Below are positions 48,401 through 59,038 of a stretch of 64,000 bases of DNA, in pieces (the stretch's first letter is position 1; every line of letters starts with the position of its first letter). The notes beneath the pieces are model-generated. The model was not told the DNA's origin, made no database searches, and was given only the letters and a program-made list of their open reading frames with translations. The stretch comes from Ganoderma boninense (lineage: Eukaryota; Basidiomycota; Agaricomycetes; Polyporales; Polyporaceae), in contig CM035315.1 of NCBI GenBank assembly GCA_002900995.3, positions 1,850,708 to 1,914,707 of the forward strand. Reading direction: 5' to 3'. A program made the translations under genes and the position numbers.

Positions 48401-48767
48401 CAAATCTCACCTGCAAGCTTTTCTGCGTAGCTTTGCTCAAGTTGACGTTGGGGACGCCAGGAGTTCCCATCCAGACGTATGTCTGGCCATCGACCTTCGC
48501 CAGACCCGCCCATCCTAGGATCTGCAGAAGTGTCAATAACCGCATGCTACGTGTGAAGTGTCTGAAGCTTACAGAACCAGTCCAAAAAGTGGGCCATGCA
48601 TCGTTTAGCGCTGTTCCAGCTCCTTGGGGTAGCCACGCCGAAAGATAAGGAGATCGAACGGCTAAAGGAACAGCGGCGGGGTTGAAAGGATCGACAGACC
48701 AGGTCACAGCACCCAGAGCAGTAACCGCATGGCAAAGAAGGAGGAAAGCTGCAGCAGAGAAACGCAT
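45414..48767 (-). CDS. Secreted GtaA-like glutaminase (DUF5127/DUF4965 family)
   Basis: A multi-exon minus-strand gene starting at 48767 with signal peptide MRFSAAAFLLLCHAVTALG. The family landmarks follow in order over introns: VPLAVRSPYLSAWLPQG, WAGLAKVDGQTYVWMGTPG, TGEDVVVRAQFAANGTLAN, FFWTRFATIGDA, VNTVDVIYPSWPLFVYTNP, SVHDMGAHYPNATGHND, DEHMPVEESGNMLIMALSY, LTYNLYADKLLGTTLFP, DWQIWTAGTM and ARPVVGGHLAL. The last exon adds a Ser/Thr/Asn linker and a hydrophobic end (SILYASLCTLGAIVLAGVWL), suggesting a GPI-anchor signal or a tail anchor, so the enzyme may stay at the cell surface. Aspergillus GtaA hydrolyses extracellular glutamine to glutamate. The frame appears intact in every exon I followed. 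Not all small exons were delimited exactly. Confidence 0.88.
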
Positions 48768-50046
48768 GAAAGCTGGAGGAGGGCAGCGCACAACGACACG
48801 GTCGTTGTCAAGGTCTGCTCCGTGAGAGAGCACTAATTTCCATCAGTTATACAAGCCGGCTGGGCTGCGATCAGAGAACCTCACCTGCGAGGGATGGTAC
48901 TTAGTTGACTATGGGTGTGAACCAGCGGCGTCAAGTGCCTCTGCCTCGTGGAAACACCATTGAGCGCGGCACTGCAGCATGATCAGAGAGAAAAATTCTC
49001 ACAAGCGGGTAAGAAACAAGCCTAATGCTTATAAACGAGGGTGAGATGCCTGAAGACTAGCAAAACAGTCCTGAATGCGTGTCCTCAGGCTCGAACAGCA
49101 ACCAGCCTGCAGGCCCTGTGAGACTTCCGTCATGACTCATGTCAGCCCGCATATGACCCCGTAGAACGAGAGATGTACCTCAGTTGACCGCTGCTCTACA
49201 ATCTGGCTTGATAAGCAGGGTGTGAGCTCTCAGATCCAGGGACAGATATTGGGTGCACGGTGGAGGATGAGTTTCGTCACGGTCGTGGTCGTGGGGAGAG
49301 ATCTGGAGCTATGCGGATTATGATACTGTTCCTCAAGTGTGGGTTGCCATCAAGGAGCTCGGCCCGAGCGAGACGCAGGAAGGCCGACATTGACAAAATG
49401 ACGAGGAGTTTCAGAGAGAAGACAACGACAACGCGCCATCACCCCCTTTGATCAACGCCGCGGCGTTCTGCGGCGTTGCGTTGAACGTAGCGCCCATCCC
49501 TCACCCTACCTCGGCCAAAGCCGGCTGCCACGTTGAGCTTAACGCTCGAGTAGCTAACCTCGTCTGCAAGGAAGTCGACTGCCTTCTCCCACCTATCGAT
49601 AATTATGTGTTCCCTCGCTGCCCATCTAGTCGTATCGGAAACATGCCTTTGCCCCACTAGAACAAGCAGGCGAACTCATGGTCCACGATTCTCACCGGTT
49701 CATGAATATCGTGGGCAACAAGGATATGTTGGGTTGCGGCCGCCAGTGGGTCTTTGAATGCCCACATTCCTCAAAAAAGCGGAATTGACCCCAACAGTGC
49801 ATCAAAGGTGAGGGTTCAAAGTGCGGTCTTTGCGCGATGAAGTCTCTCACACCGTGTTGCACTTCGAGGCTAGTCACGCTGTAGTGTGGCAGCTGTGGCG
49901 GCTTAAGGAAACTCTCTTGCGGAAAGATGACTTTGAGTTCATCAAGTGACCTTCGTGCGACCGGCGTTCGCAATGCCAGTGTCAGTATTTGAGGCCCCTG
50001 GTGGTCTAGTATTCACGGACCTGTCCGATATCCCTCCCCTTCCACC
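48768..50046. other. Divergent intergenic region
   Basis: This is the shared 5' region of the glutaminase (minus) and the damaged MFS copy (plus). A possible TATA-like TTATA/TATAA lies at 48847-48851, 80 nt upstream of the glutaminase ATG. No gene is supported. Confidence 0.5.
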
Positions 50047-52289
50047 ATGCTGGACGACAAAGCCATAAGCGCTACGATCGAGGAGCTCTCGACGCATGAC
50101 AGCCCCCTCACCGAGCGTTCTCCCTTGGAGGAAGAAAGACGTTTGGTCAGGCGGTTGGACATGCGGCTTATGCCTGTCCTCTGTGCCCTCTACCTGTTTG
50201 CTTGTGAGTAGTCGAGACTTGCTTGCACCAGCCGCGACGCTGACGACAGATGCCTCCTGAGACCTGGACAGGATCAACTTGGGGAACGCCCGGCTTCAAG
50301 GACTCCCTCAGGACGTCCTACACGGAGACCCGACCGGTGTCCTGTTCGACTGGGTGAACTCTGCGTTCTATTTCTCCTATGTGCGCATTTTCTCCCTCAC
50401 CACCGTCGCTATATGTGCCCAACCCAATCCCTTGACAGGTGCTATGCCCCGTTCCCGCTATCCTGCTCTTCAAGCTCTGCCCGCCACGCAGGTGGTACGG
50501 CTTCGCGGCCCTCGGCTGGGGACTTTGTTCGGTGCTCATGGGACGTCTGACCCCACCGCCCCTTCTCACGTCAACCTATATCTGACACCTCTCGTGCCAC
50601 AGGCGACCGTTTTTAACTTTGCTGGGCTCCTCGTCGTCCGTGTCTTCCTCGGGATCTTTGAAGCGGCTGCCTCCCCAGGCGTAGCCTTATACCTATGTAT
50701 GGTGATCGATTCGAGGGTCGGCAATGGGCACGGCGCATCATCGCTCACACGCATTACCCCGCACATTACAGCGCTGTTCTACACCCGCGACGAGATCGGG
50801 CTGCGCATCGCCATATACAATGGCGTCGCGGCTGTGGCGGGGGCGTTCGGCGGGCTCCTAGCCTTCGGCATCCAGAACGCGCATGCCGGCATACCCTCCT
50901 GGAAGTTGCTGTTCATCATCGAAGGCGTGCCGTCAGTCCTGCTCGGCTTCGTCGCTTTCTCTTTCCTGCCAAACCGCCCCGAAGAGACATCCATATTCAA
51001 CGAGCATGAACGCAAGATCGCTGTCGAACGCGCCAACCGGCGCACCACGGCGGATGTGGGACGAGTGCTTCAGCGAAGTACGTGGACCACCTGGATGTCA
51101 TTTTGACGTTGCATTCATGCGGGAGACAGAGCATATAGTGGCAGCATTCATGGACTGGAAGGTGCGCCTCGATTCAACTAGTCGACTATGGGCCCAAGGT
51201 CACCCGTATGTCAGGTATATGCCGCAGGAGTCATGTACTTCGCGTCCAATTGCGCATTCGGGTCTATTTCTGCGTTCCTACCCACGATTATCACAACATT
51301 CGGGTTCAGTACGTTTTTCATACACTTGCTGGCACCCACACATCTCACCGTTTCCGGTACATTCAGGCAACGCAATCGCACAGCTGTTGACTGTCCCTCC
51401 ATACGCCGTCGCAGCACTCGTCCTCGGTATATTTCAATACTCTTCGACAGGCTGCGCGACCGTGGGTCGTTTGCCATTGCCTCAAGCGTTCTAGGAGCGG
51501 TCGGATATGCGTATAGCTAACTTTCAAAGCAGCCCCTTGCGGCGCGCTAGTACGCGCTGAGGCTAATGTATGCTTGGAATTTTGACTGCAGGCTCCTCCT
51601 CGCCATCCCCTCCAACATCCACGTCCGCTACTTCGCCACCTTCTGCGTCACGAGCGGGACATACGGGATGAACGGCGCGATCGCCGCGTGGCGTACGTCC
51701 TTCTACTGGCACTCAGGTCGCAGAGGACAAAACACAAGTAACCGATGTTCCAGTCACGGACAACTTGGGGTCGGAAACGAAGAAGGCGACAGGACTCCCT
51801 CTCTTCCAAGCCATTGGCCAGTGCGGCGCCGTTTTGGGTTCGCATTTGTACCCCCTGACTGAGGGTCCACACTATAGGTTCGGTTCTCTCCCGCTTCGAT
51901 AATTGTGCTTTCTAAACTTACTCCATATGGCGCTTGCAGAAAGGGCTTCGCGGTGAATTGTGGTCTGGACATCATGGCGGCGGTTGTGGCGGTGATACTT
52001 ACGGTGCGTCAAACACTTCCAGGGTCTTGTTTCTATTCTGTAACTGACGATCATTTGATGTGTATGTTACGACATCCCGGGCGCAGACCGCCTACCGCCG
52101 CGAGAATAGGCGTCGAGACACGCAGTACGGCAAACCACTGCCCGATGCTCCAGTGGACACCACCGAACTAGCTGACAAGGTACTCATTTTTGCACTTTTT
52201 GTGGTGCATTTTCCGATGCCAGCGACACTGACTTCTCCGTGATCTTTGTACACCGATCTCAGGCTCCCGCATTCCGATACACGCCCTAA
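50047..52289 (+). pseudogene. Damaged DAL5-like MFS permease paralogue
   Basis: Thirteen exons mirror the intact permease at 35214: 50047-50203, 50262-50380, 50439-50540, 50603-50696, 50772-51077, 51130-51161, 51215-51308, 51367-51510, 51592-51692, 51754-51877, 51940-52003, 52087-52179, 52263-52289. Exons 2-7 and 9-13 have exactly the same lengths as in the paralogue; exon 8 is 144 nt instead of 145. The missing base is near 51443 (reading TCTTCGAC), so VLGIFQYS and FDRLRDRGSFAIAS lie in different frames. The exon 3 donor reads ATG|GGACGT where the paralogue has ATG|GTGCGC, so the canonical GT is lost; a GTGCTC nine bases upstream could rescue in frame at the cost of three residues. Otherwise helices and motifs (LDRINLGNARLQGL, FYTRDEIGLRI, NLGSETKKATG) are well kept. 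It is a recent pseudogene, or a functional gene with one sequencing error and an alternative donor. Confidence 0.8.
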
Positions 52290-53063
52290 GAGCGTCAAAT
52301 GATTTCTATTGGGACATTGCTCTCGCGCGCGCCATGGGCGCATTAGTATTCCAGTTTCATCTTCAACGCACTATGCGATCGCGAACGCGAAAGAGGGCTT
52401 AGCGTCAGCGAATCGAGATGCTAGACACGGACCAGGTGATCTTCATGCGGCGGGCAGGCTGTGCCATCGCGCATCATGATTTACCTCACGTTTCACTACC
52501 GCTGGACATCATGCACCGCCTTCTCTCGACGCTAGATGTCTTCTATAACTGACGGTCGGTATGCTGGCAATGGAATCCATGCCCACGTTTATTCGTGTCT
52601 GTGCTCTTCCCCTCGGAGGCTTTGCATTGCTGTGTATAGGTCGTTGTAGATACATCAATGCATGACGAAGGTACGCACGGATCAAAGCCATTAGCAGGTT
52701 GTGTAATTTTCATGCCCACGTTCTTTCCATTTGTAGAAAGCCGACGATAGAATTCAGGACGAATGCTCCACAGCCTGTCTCCCAAGCCAAGACAACTTCT
52801 CACGAATATTTGTCTTCGAGATACCGCCATCCGACTATTGTGGTTTACTTGATCTTCCTAACAACGGAAAGATGCACGCTGCTTCCCGTTCAACGGGCCA
52901 TGAATGGAATACATCCGTGGTATAACGATGAAAGTTGGTACCTGGGACTGGCCATTATAAGGCGATGGGGCCTGGAGCTCCAGTATTCATCCCGTCCATC
53001 TTTGTTACGGGCTCCCTGCTTCCTTCGCTGGCCGAGTCTGTGTTCATATTCTTCCTTACCATA
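52290..53063. other. Intergenic region
   Basis: Short frames only. A ten-base direct repeat (CATGCCCACG) occurs near 52578 and 52712. No gene is supported. Confidence 0.5.
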
Positions 53064-54824
53064 ATGTCGTATGACCCACAAGTCGTCGCATACTTTGATA
53101 ACTTGTAGGCGTCTCGTTTTGTGCTGATTCAGATCTCGCGCACTCTCCATTGACTTCTTCCCAGGTTCACGAATACCAGATGCGCATTCGCCGCACTGAG
53201 TGAGTCTATGTCACCTTCCTTGTCAGTATATGTATGCGTGTCCAACTTGCTGACATGCCGTATTTCTTACAGCCCTTTTGACTTTTGAATATGCCTTCAA
53301 CTTTCACCGAGAGGTCGACTTGTTCTGGAAACGAAAGCTTTCGGGAGCCTCCGTCCTATTTTTCTTCGCCAGATATACCCCTCTCCTGGCGTATCTGATT
53401 GCCGACGTGCAGTTCGCACCCATGTTGGACACCGTATGTGGCTCGCCATTCACATTATCCCTTCATAGCTAACATTCTCTTGTGTTTTTCATTGAAGAGG
53501 TACGCGCTTCAGACTGTATATGGATGACTTGTGGGGAGCTGAGGGTTGAGCCTTTGCTGGACAGCTGCTCCGCCGCGGTGTACGCATCTCTTGTCCTCTC
53601 TGGCTTTCAATACGTGCCATGGGCCGGTAAGTACAGTCCCCCGCATTGACGCCCTGAGCTTGCGTCTGATGTCATGTTTCGTTTCAGCGTTCTCCGCACT
53701 ACGAGCGCTCGCGTTAAGCGGTCGAAACTGGCCACTGGCCATCGTCATATTCCTCCTTTCATCGGTTCCAGTCGGGCTTAACTATGTGCGGAAAATGTGC
53801 TTTTTGGCGCCATATTCTGGGCTGACGCTCTTCACCTAGTCCAAGTTCCGCGGACTGCAACCTTTTAACGATGAGACTACTGGATGCGGGTACCTGATAA
53901 ACGGTTTTCCGCCGGAACTAGTCCACAAGTACGCCTTCACAAGTTTGACATTACTTTTTCCTTTCACTGATGTCCTGCAAGACGTAGGACATGTTCGTGT
54001 ACCTAGACAGACAGACGAGTTGACGATACTCCCAGTGACAGTCGCTTCACGATTGTCCTTGATCTTAGCGGACCTCCTTGTGGCGATCGTGACATGGTGG
54101 TCAACATACAAGACCAGCAAACTGACTCGCGGGCTCAAAGGCTTCGAACAAAACGCCCTTTCGAGGGTGATGCTCCGAGATGGTGAGAAACGAGAGTCAT
54201 ATGCGATGAAACCAGAGCTGACACCGAATGCCAGGATCCATATACTTCGTGTAAGCCAGCCGTTCGACCGGATCTGTGCAGGTGGATGAACTGACGACTA
54301 TGCGCAGTGTCCTGGTGGTGCTGAATCTCCTTCATCTTATATTCACAAGCACGAATGTGAGTGCCGCCGCTGGACCTATTGCATCACCACCTCCAGTAAA
54401 CTTGAACACGCTTCCGGAACAGATCGCTGTCTCGCGAAGCTTTGGTAGTTTCCTCCCCCTCTTCACGGAGCCGTACGCATACATCTTGTTCCGCCGTACT
54501 ATTGGAGTCCTCGTGTTGACTGTGGTCATTATTAGGCTCACCGGCGTCCTCGTCGTGCGTTTTCTTCTCAACTTGCAAGCTGCCAACAGAAGGACTACGT
54601 ACTCGCAGTCGTCCCCTTCGCCAATCATTGGAGATCAGTCCCTCCAGTTCGCTGGAGTGTTAGAATCTCTCGGTGGACCTCTGGCGATAGGTGACGAGAA
54701 CGCTGAACAGCAACACGATCCTACATCGCTTGAGCCTTGTGATGAGCGCGCAATTCAGGAGGCGAGGTTGGATCTGGAGAGAGGAGGGCGGAAGTCCCAA
54801 TGTTTATCAGATGTTTCCGTATGA
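53064..54824 (+). CDS. DUF6533 multipass membrane protein (gene 3, intact)
   Basis: Ten exons (53064-53104, 53165-53199, 53273-53433, 53500-53626, 53688-53785, 53840-53928, 54007-54182, 54235-54250, 54308-54472, 54536-54824) sum to 1197 nt, 398 residues, with all phases agreeing. The N-terminus is MSYDPQVVAYFDNLFTNTR. The hallmark FEYAFNFHREVDLFWKRKLS follows, then VPWAAFSALRALALSGRNWP, ASRLSLILADLLVAIVTWW, a 16-nt mini-exon giving SIYF, VLNLLHLIF, and FTEPLTGVLVVRFLLNLQAANRR across a 63-nt intron. About seven helices are expected; the ~90-residue C-terminal tail is soluble and acidic. The choice of acceptor for exon 4 (after TTGAAGAG at 53499) is the least certain. It is the complete reference for the other two DUF6533 genes here. 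Function is unknown; the layout resembles a receptor. Confidence 0.85.
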
Positions 54825-54951
54825 GGCTGTCATGTTCTCTGTCGTGCATCCCACGTACCATAACGTATCTTGCTTCGATCTGAACTGTATTGCAACTCGA
54901 AGGACAACAATCCGTGGTATTACAACAAATGAACTTCGATTTAAGTCCATC

Positions 54952-54996
54952 ACAATTCACAATTCACAATTCACAATTCACAATTCACAACAATTC
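54952..54996. repeat. ACAATTC minisatellite
   Basis: Five tandem 7-bp units ACAATTC plus an imperfect sixth lie in the 177-bp gap between the convergent DUF6533 and Het-C genes. It probably falls in one or both 3' UTRs. Confidence 0.85.
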
Positions 54997-55000
54997 CATG

Positions 55001-58000
55001 CTATGCTATAACCCTTCCTTCTGCATACTCAATCCCACCCAAAGGGGCTCCCACCAGGCGGCGGCCTGGGATGTCCATGCCCATGCCCGTGCCCATGCCC
55101 ATGCCATGCCCATGCCCATGCTGGTGCCCATACGGAGCCGATGCATCGGGGTTCGGCATATCAAAGCCCAGTGGACCTCCAGGCGGGCCATGCTGTCCTG
55201 GGTACGTAGACTGGCCGGGGTATGTAGACTGTCCGGGATACGTCGACTGGCCCGGATACGTCGACTGCCCTGGATATCCTCCCGCCGAGACATCCGCACC
55301 GGGAAATGCACCGGCGCGGGCGACCCGTAGCTGGGCGCGTAGCCCGACTGGCTCGGAGGCTGGAAGGGCGGCGGCCCAGACGGAGGAGCGTAGTCGCTGT
55401 GACCATGTCCGTGACCATGAGGGGGAGGCGGCCCCGGGGGCGGCATATAAGAAGAACCCTCGTTGTATCCAGGACGAGGTCCAGATGGGGGCGGTCCAGA
55501 CGGCGGAGCGTAAGACGGTGACGTAGGACGATTACCGGATCCGCCGTAGTACGAGGCTGCTTCCCCAGTAGATGTCGGGCGCGCGGCTATCGGCGGTGCT
55601 GGTCCGCTAAGGAAGCCGCTCGGCCTTCCACCCTCCGGACCATCCCTCCCGATGCCCAAGTTAGGCCCACCATTCAACTTCCCCAGCAGACCCTGCGCTT
55701 GACCGAAGACACTCTGTGCTTGCGACACGCCAGGGATCTGGTGGACATAGCCACCAAGCTGACCCTGCGCCTGCATCCCGGCATTGTACGCGTAAGTGCC
55801 CTGCTGAGGAGCGGCTGCAGCGCCAGAGCTCCCAAGACGCGTATTCTCGTGGTTGCGCACGGCCTGCTTAGTAAGCCGTTGGAGTACTTCATGTTGTTTG
55901 CCGCCCAAACCCTGGATCCAGCCATTCATGTAGTCAAGCATTCTGCCTTTGGATCTGCGAGTTGCGGTCGTGGAATTCAGGATGGAAGCTGCAATAAACA
56001 TCCGAGCTCTATGAGTGACTCGATACGGCGAAGTAAGATGCACGCACAGGCATTGGAGGATGTCTTCCGTAACATTGGTGGACGTTCATCGAAGTATCAT
56101 CCCATGCCTTGACAACAAGGTTGGCCGTATGAAGCTTTTAGGTCGTCAGTCATACGGGTCGTCGCTGAACCGAAAAAGACCACGAACGAGTATGATCTTG
56201 CCCAATGCCCAGCCGTCTCGTTCAGGATCAGATTCTGCGGACTCAGCTCAGTACACTCAGTCGAACAGCGCCTGAAAGAGAACGTACGAAGTGATCCTTG
56301 CTCAGGAAGGAGTGAGTGGGATCCGACTGGTATAATAGTCAGATATGACCCTGCACGGGAAGATACGGAGTCCCGACACTCACGGCTGTTGGGTCGTTGA
56401 ACACTCATACTGATCCTGGTTGTTGATAACCTCTCCGGATGCCAACTGGAGGCCACTAGTAGCTTGCTTCATGATCGGCTTCAAGAATGGCTCCAGGGTA
56501 GTGAACACGAAAACTGTCATGTAAAGGCTTGACATTAGTGTCGAATGCATTGTGATCTCGATTGAGTGACGTGCCAGAAATCGAGTCCATGAGCTTCTCG
56601 ATGAAGGGACCAAGACCAGGAATCTTCTCTACGACGACACCCAGTCAGTATTCACCGACTATATGCGCTTTGAACTCATCGCTGAGTGCTCACCGATGGT
56701 CTTTTCAATCTTCTTCACAACGGAGTCGCGGAACGTCAACACCTGCCAGAGCACCGAGTGCAGCTCCTGTGGGGTCATGTCCTCAGGTCGTTTCCCGCCT
56801 TGTTGGGGCCCAGCGCGGATACGTTCAACGCTATCCATCTCCCGCTGCATTTCGCCGCCGTCTCCACCAGGCAATTTGAAGAGCAAATCGCGAAGAGTGT
56901 CAGCGGGGCCGTTGCCTCCACGATCGCTACCGGCCTTGGCGCGAGCTTTCTCCAGTTCCGAGTTGAGGTCTGATACGGACGCTTGGCTCTGCAGGAGAGA
57001 TTAAACTTTCTGCACCAGGACAAGTGTGCACGAACGTACAATATGATCGGTAGCCTCTGGCAGAGGGCGAAAAATGAGCACAACCATGACGACTTAGCTC
57101 AAAATTCGATGGCTTACCTCCAAGAAGACTATGGATGAAATCGCTGGACCCGAAAGTCCCTATAATCGTTAGCGGTGAGTATATGCGCACTGAGATCGCA
57201 GCTGCAGCCTTACCTGTGACCAAGGGAGCGACCTGCTTTCCTCCAGGAGCATGGATCCTGCACTGGTCACCAACATGGGTGAAAACATCGTGGTGACCCA
57301 TCATGACGAGTGTCAGCTCGCAAAAATTTGAGTGAGCAGGAAAGTCCTCCAGCGTATGCAGCTGAGCTTTGTGCTGAGCGAACAACACGAGCCAGGGAAG
57401 GTAGTAAAATACGAACTGCCTGTCCAAGAAGACGGTATGACTCGTAGGTGTCAACTTTGTTGTTCGTGGCGCGACCTTGGCGGCCAATTTGGATGCAACG
57501 CTCGAGCGTGCGGCGAACAAGAGCCTTCGACGTATCCCAGGAGCCGTTCTCTAAGGAAAAAGTCCGAGTTAGAAATCGTCGAGGACGATGATTAAGCTGA
57601 ATAAACACCGTTGGCAATATAGTTCTTCATTCCCGTATGGGGGTCGATCTCCAGCTCTCTAGGCTAACCCGCCGCCTGAAATGAGCATGTCAGAGCATAT
57701 AATGTGAAGGATCCGCGTACGTCTACGGGCGGCCGCAATTTCGGGTGGTATTGTCTTGCATTATCGGGGTAGCCTTTCGGGTTGTCGATGTGCTCTGTCT
57801 GTGGAGCGCATTTGCGTGAGCTTTTCGATTCACAGACTTAAGTTCAGTTTACACACAGGAAGGTACACGCCAAGGCGCTCCTCAGTCACCTCAAACTCAT
57901 GTGTGGCGTAGCCATGTGCCTATATATATATATGTGTTCCGTTCGAAAATTAGAGGAGGAAAATAAACGATTGTGGCGGGAACCTACCATGAAGCCGAGG

Positions 58001-58642
58001 ACCATGCAGAGATTCACAATTGTCTAGAAGATGATGTTGGTACTGGGATAGCCACAATCAAATTCAGAACACATATTGACGCACCTGTAGCTGCAACTTT
58101 TGTAGACCTGCGACATCGACTGCCTGTATATGCGCGCTTCTTAGTCTAGATGGGCGAAAATAGTGACTGCGCAGGTGCTCCCAACCTGACTGTAATCTCT
58201 CAACCAATTCCTAAAACACAGCCGCACGATGAGAGATCGCGATCGGTCGGCGAGAGAACATGAGGACGTACCCAAAATACACGCGTTTGACATCCAGCCC
58301 GGAAAACTTGGATCCTCCTTTGCCGATCAGTGCCCCAAGGGCGAATCCGCCTGCCTTCTTGGCCACATCTCCAAGGGTATCTTCCTACTGCGCGTGAGGA
58401 ACACGCGATCTCCGCGGAGAAAGGAGAAAACTCACAATATCGCCATGGCGGAAAGCCTTCCCCTCCAAGAATGCGAAACTGTGCACGAGGACGGTGGTGT
58501 CGGATGAACTCAAATACATGAACTGATGGCGATGTACGTACCTGGGGATGTTCCCTGCGCCGAATGCGTATACTCCTTCTCCAGGAATACAAAGAATAAC
58601 GATACAGAGGACCAGAAGTAATAGATACACGTTGGAGGACAT
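55001..58642 (-). CDS. het-c: Heterokaryon-incompatibility protein Het-C
   Basis: Starts at 58642 with a hydrophobic signal (MSSNVYLLLLVLCIVILCIP). Early exons 58642-58542, 58478-58436, 58384-58272, 58210-58186, 58125-58087 and 58023-57988 are in phase. Conserved Het-C blocks follow: FAFLEGKAFRHGDI, GGSKFSGLDVKRVYFG, NWLRDYSQ, AVDVAGLQKLQLQ, YATHEFEVTEERLGVYLP, EHIDNPKGYPDNARQYHPKL, MKNYIANENGSWDTSKALVR, LHTLEDFPAHSNFCEL, MGHHDVFTHVGD, FGSSDFIHSLLG and a late helical region MLDYMNGWIQGLGGKQHEVL. The C-terminal exon is Pro/Gly/Tyr-rich, then has YPGQST repeats and a His/Met/Gly-rich end, stop at 55001-55003. Near 55311-55317 one base appears to be missing: the frame before (GYAPSYGSPAP) and the repeat frame after (FPGADVSAGGYPG) differ. 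In Neurospora het-c controls vegetative compatibility; its role in basidiomycetes is not established. Confidence 0.9.
55196..55279. repeat. het-c: 18-bp tandem repeat in Het-C (YPGQST)
   Basis: Four to five 18-bp units with silent third-position differences encode YPGQST on the minus strand. The synonymous variation between units shows the peptide repeat is under selection and identifies the true frame over the Arg-rich alternative. Confidence 0.85.
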
Positions 58643-59038
58643 GATGGTGGGTGTTTAGTTGGGTTTGGAGGACCCTCTCTGGGCCATCTCCGGTGAAGGC
58701 TTGGCGAGGCGATGTTACCACAGCGCCATGACGTCAATAACCAATAGCACGCTGGCTTGGTTCAGTCGGCGACCAGATAGTTACTCTCCGATTGAAGAGG
58801 GAAACCGCGGGGATTCAACCTTAGGTCAACGCCACACCCAGGGCAAGCGGCGTCAGTGCGCGTCTAATATTTTGCTGTATTGCTCATCCCACCCCCAGCA
58901 CCTCGTAGCTCCTTCGCCTCCGTGGCCCCCATCGTCCTCGTCCCACAGCGTCCTCGGCCCTCTCGGTGCGTTCTCATTACTCGCAGCATCTCCCTTGTGC
59001 CTCAACTAGGCCTTTTCAGCTTCATCTGCAGTCCCATC
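58643..59038. other. Bidirectional promoter region
   Basis: About 400 bases separate the divergent Het-C and G3BP-like genes. The G3BP side is CT-rich and runs up to the ATG. No further feature is supported. Confidence 0.5.

Noticed and set aside
55006..55310. Arg-rich and Trp/Met-rich C-terminal extension in the frame continuing from the Het-C Pro-rich exon
   Set aside because: The YPGQST repeats with synonymous differences show that another frame was selected; the Arg-rich version is an artefact of the missing base.
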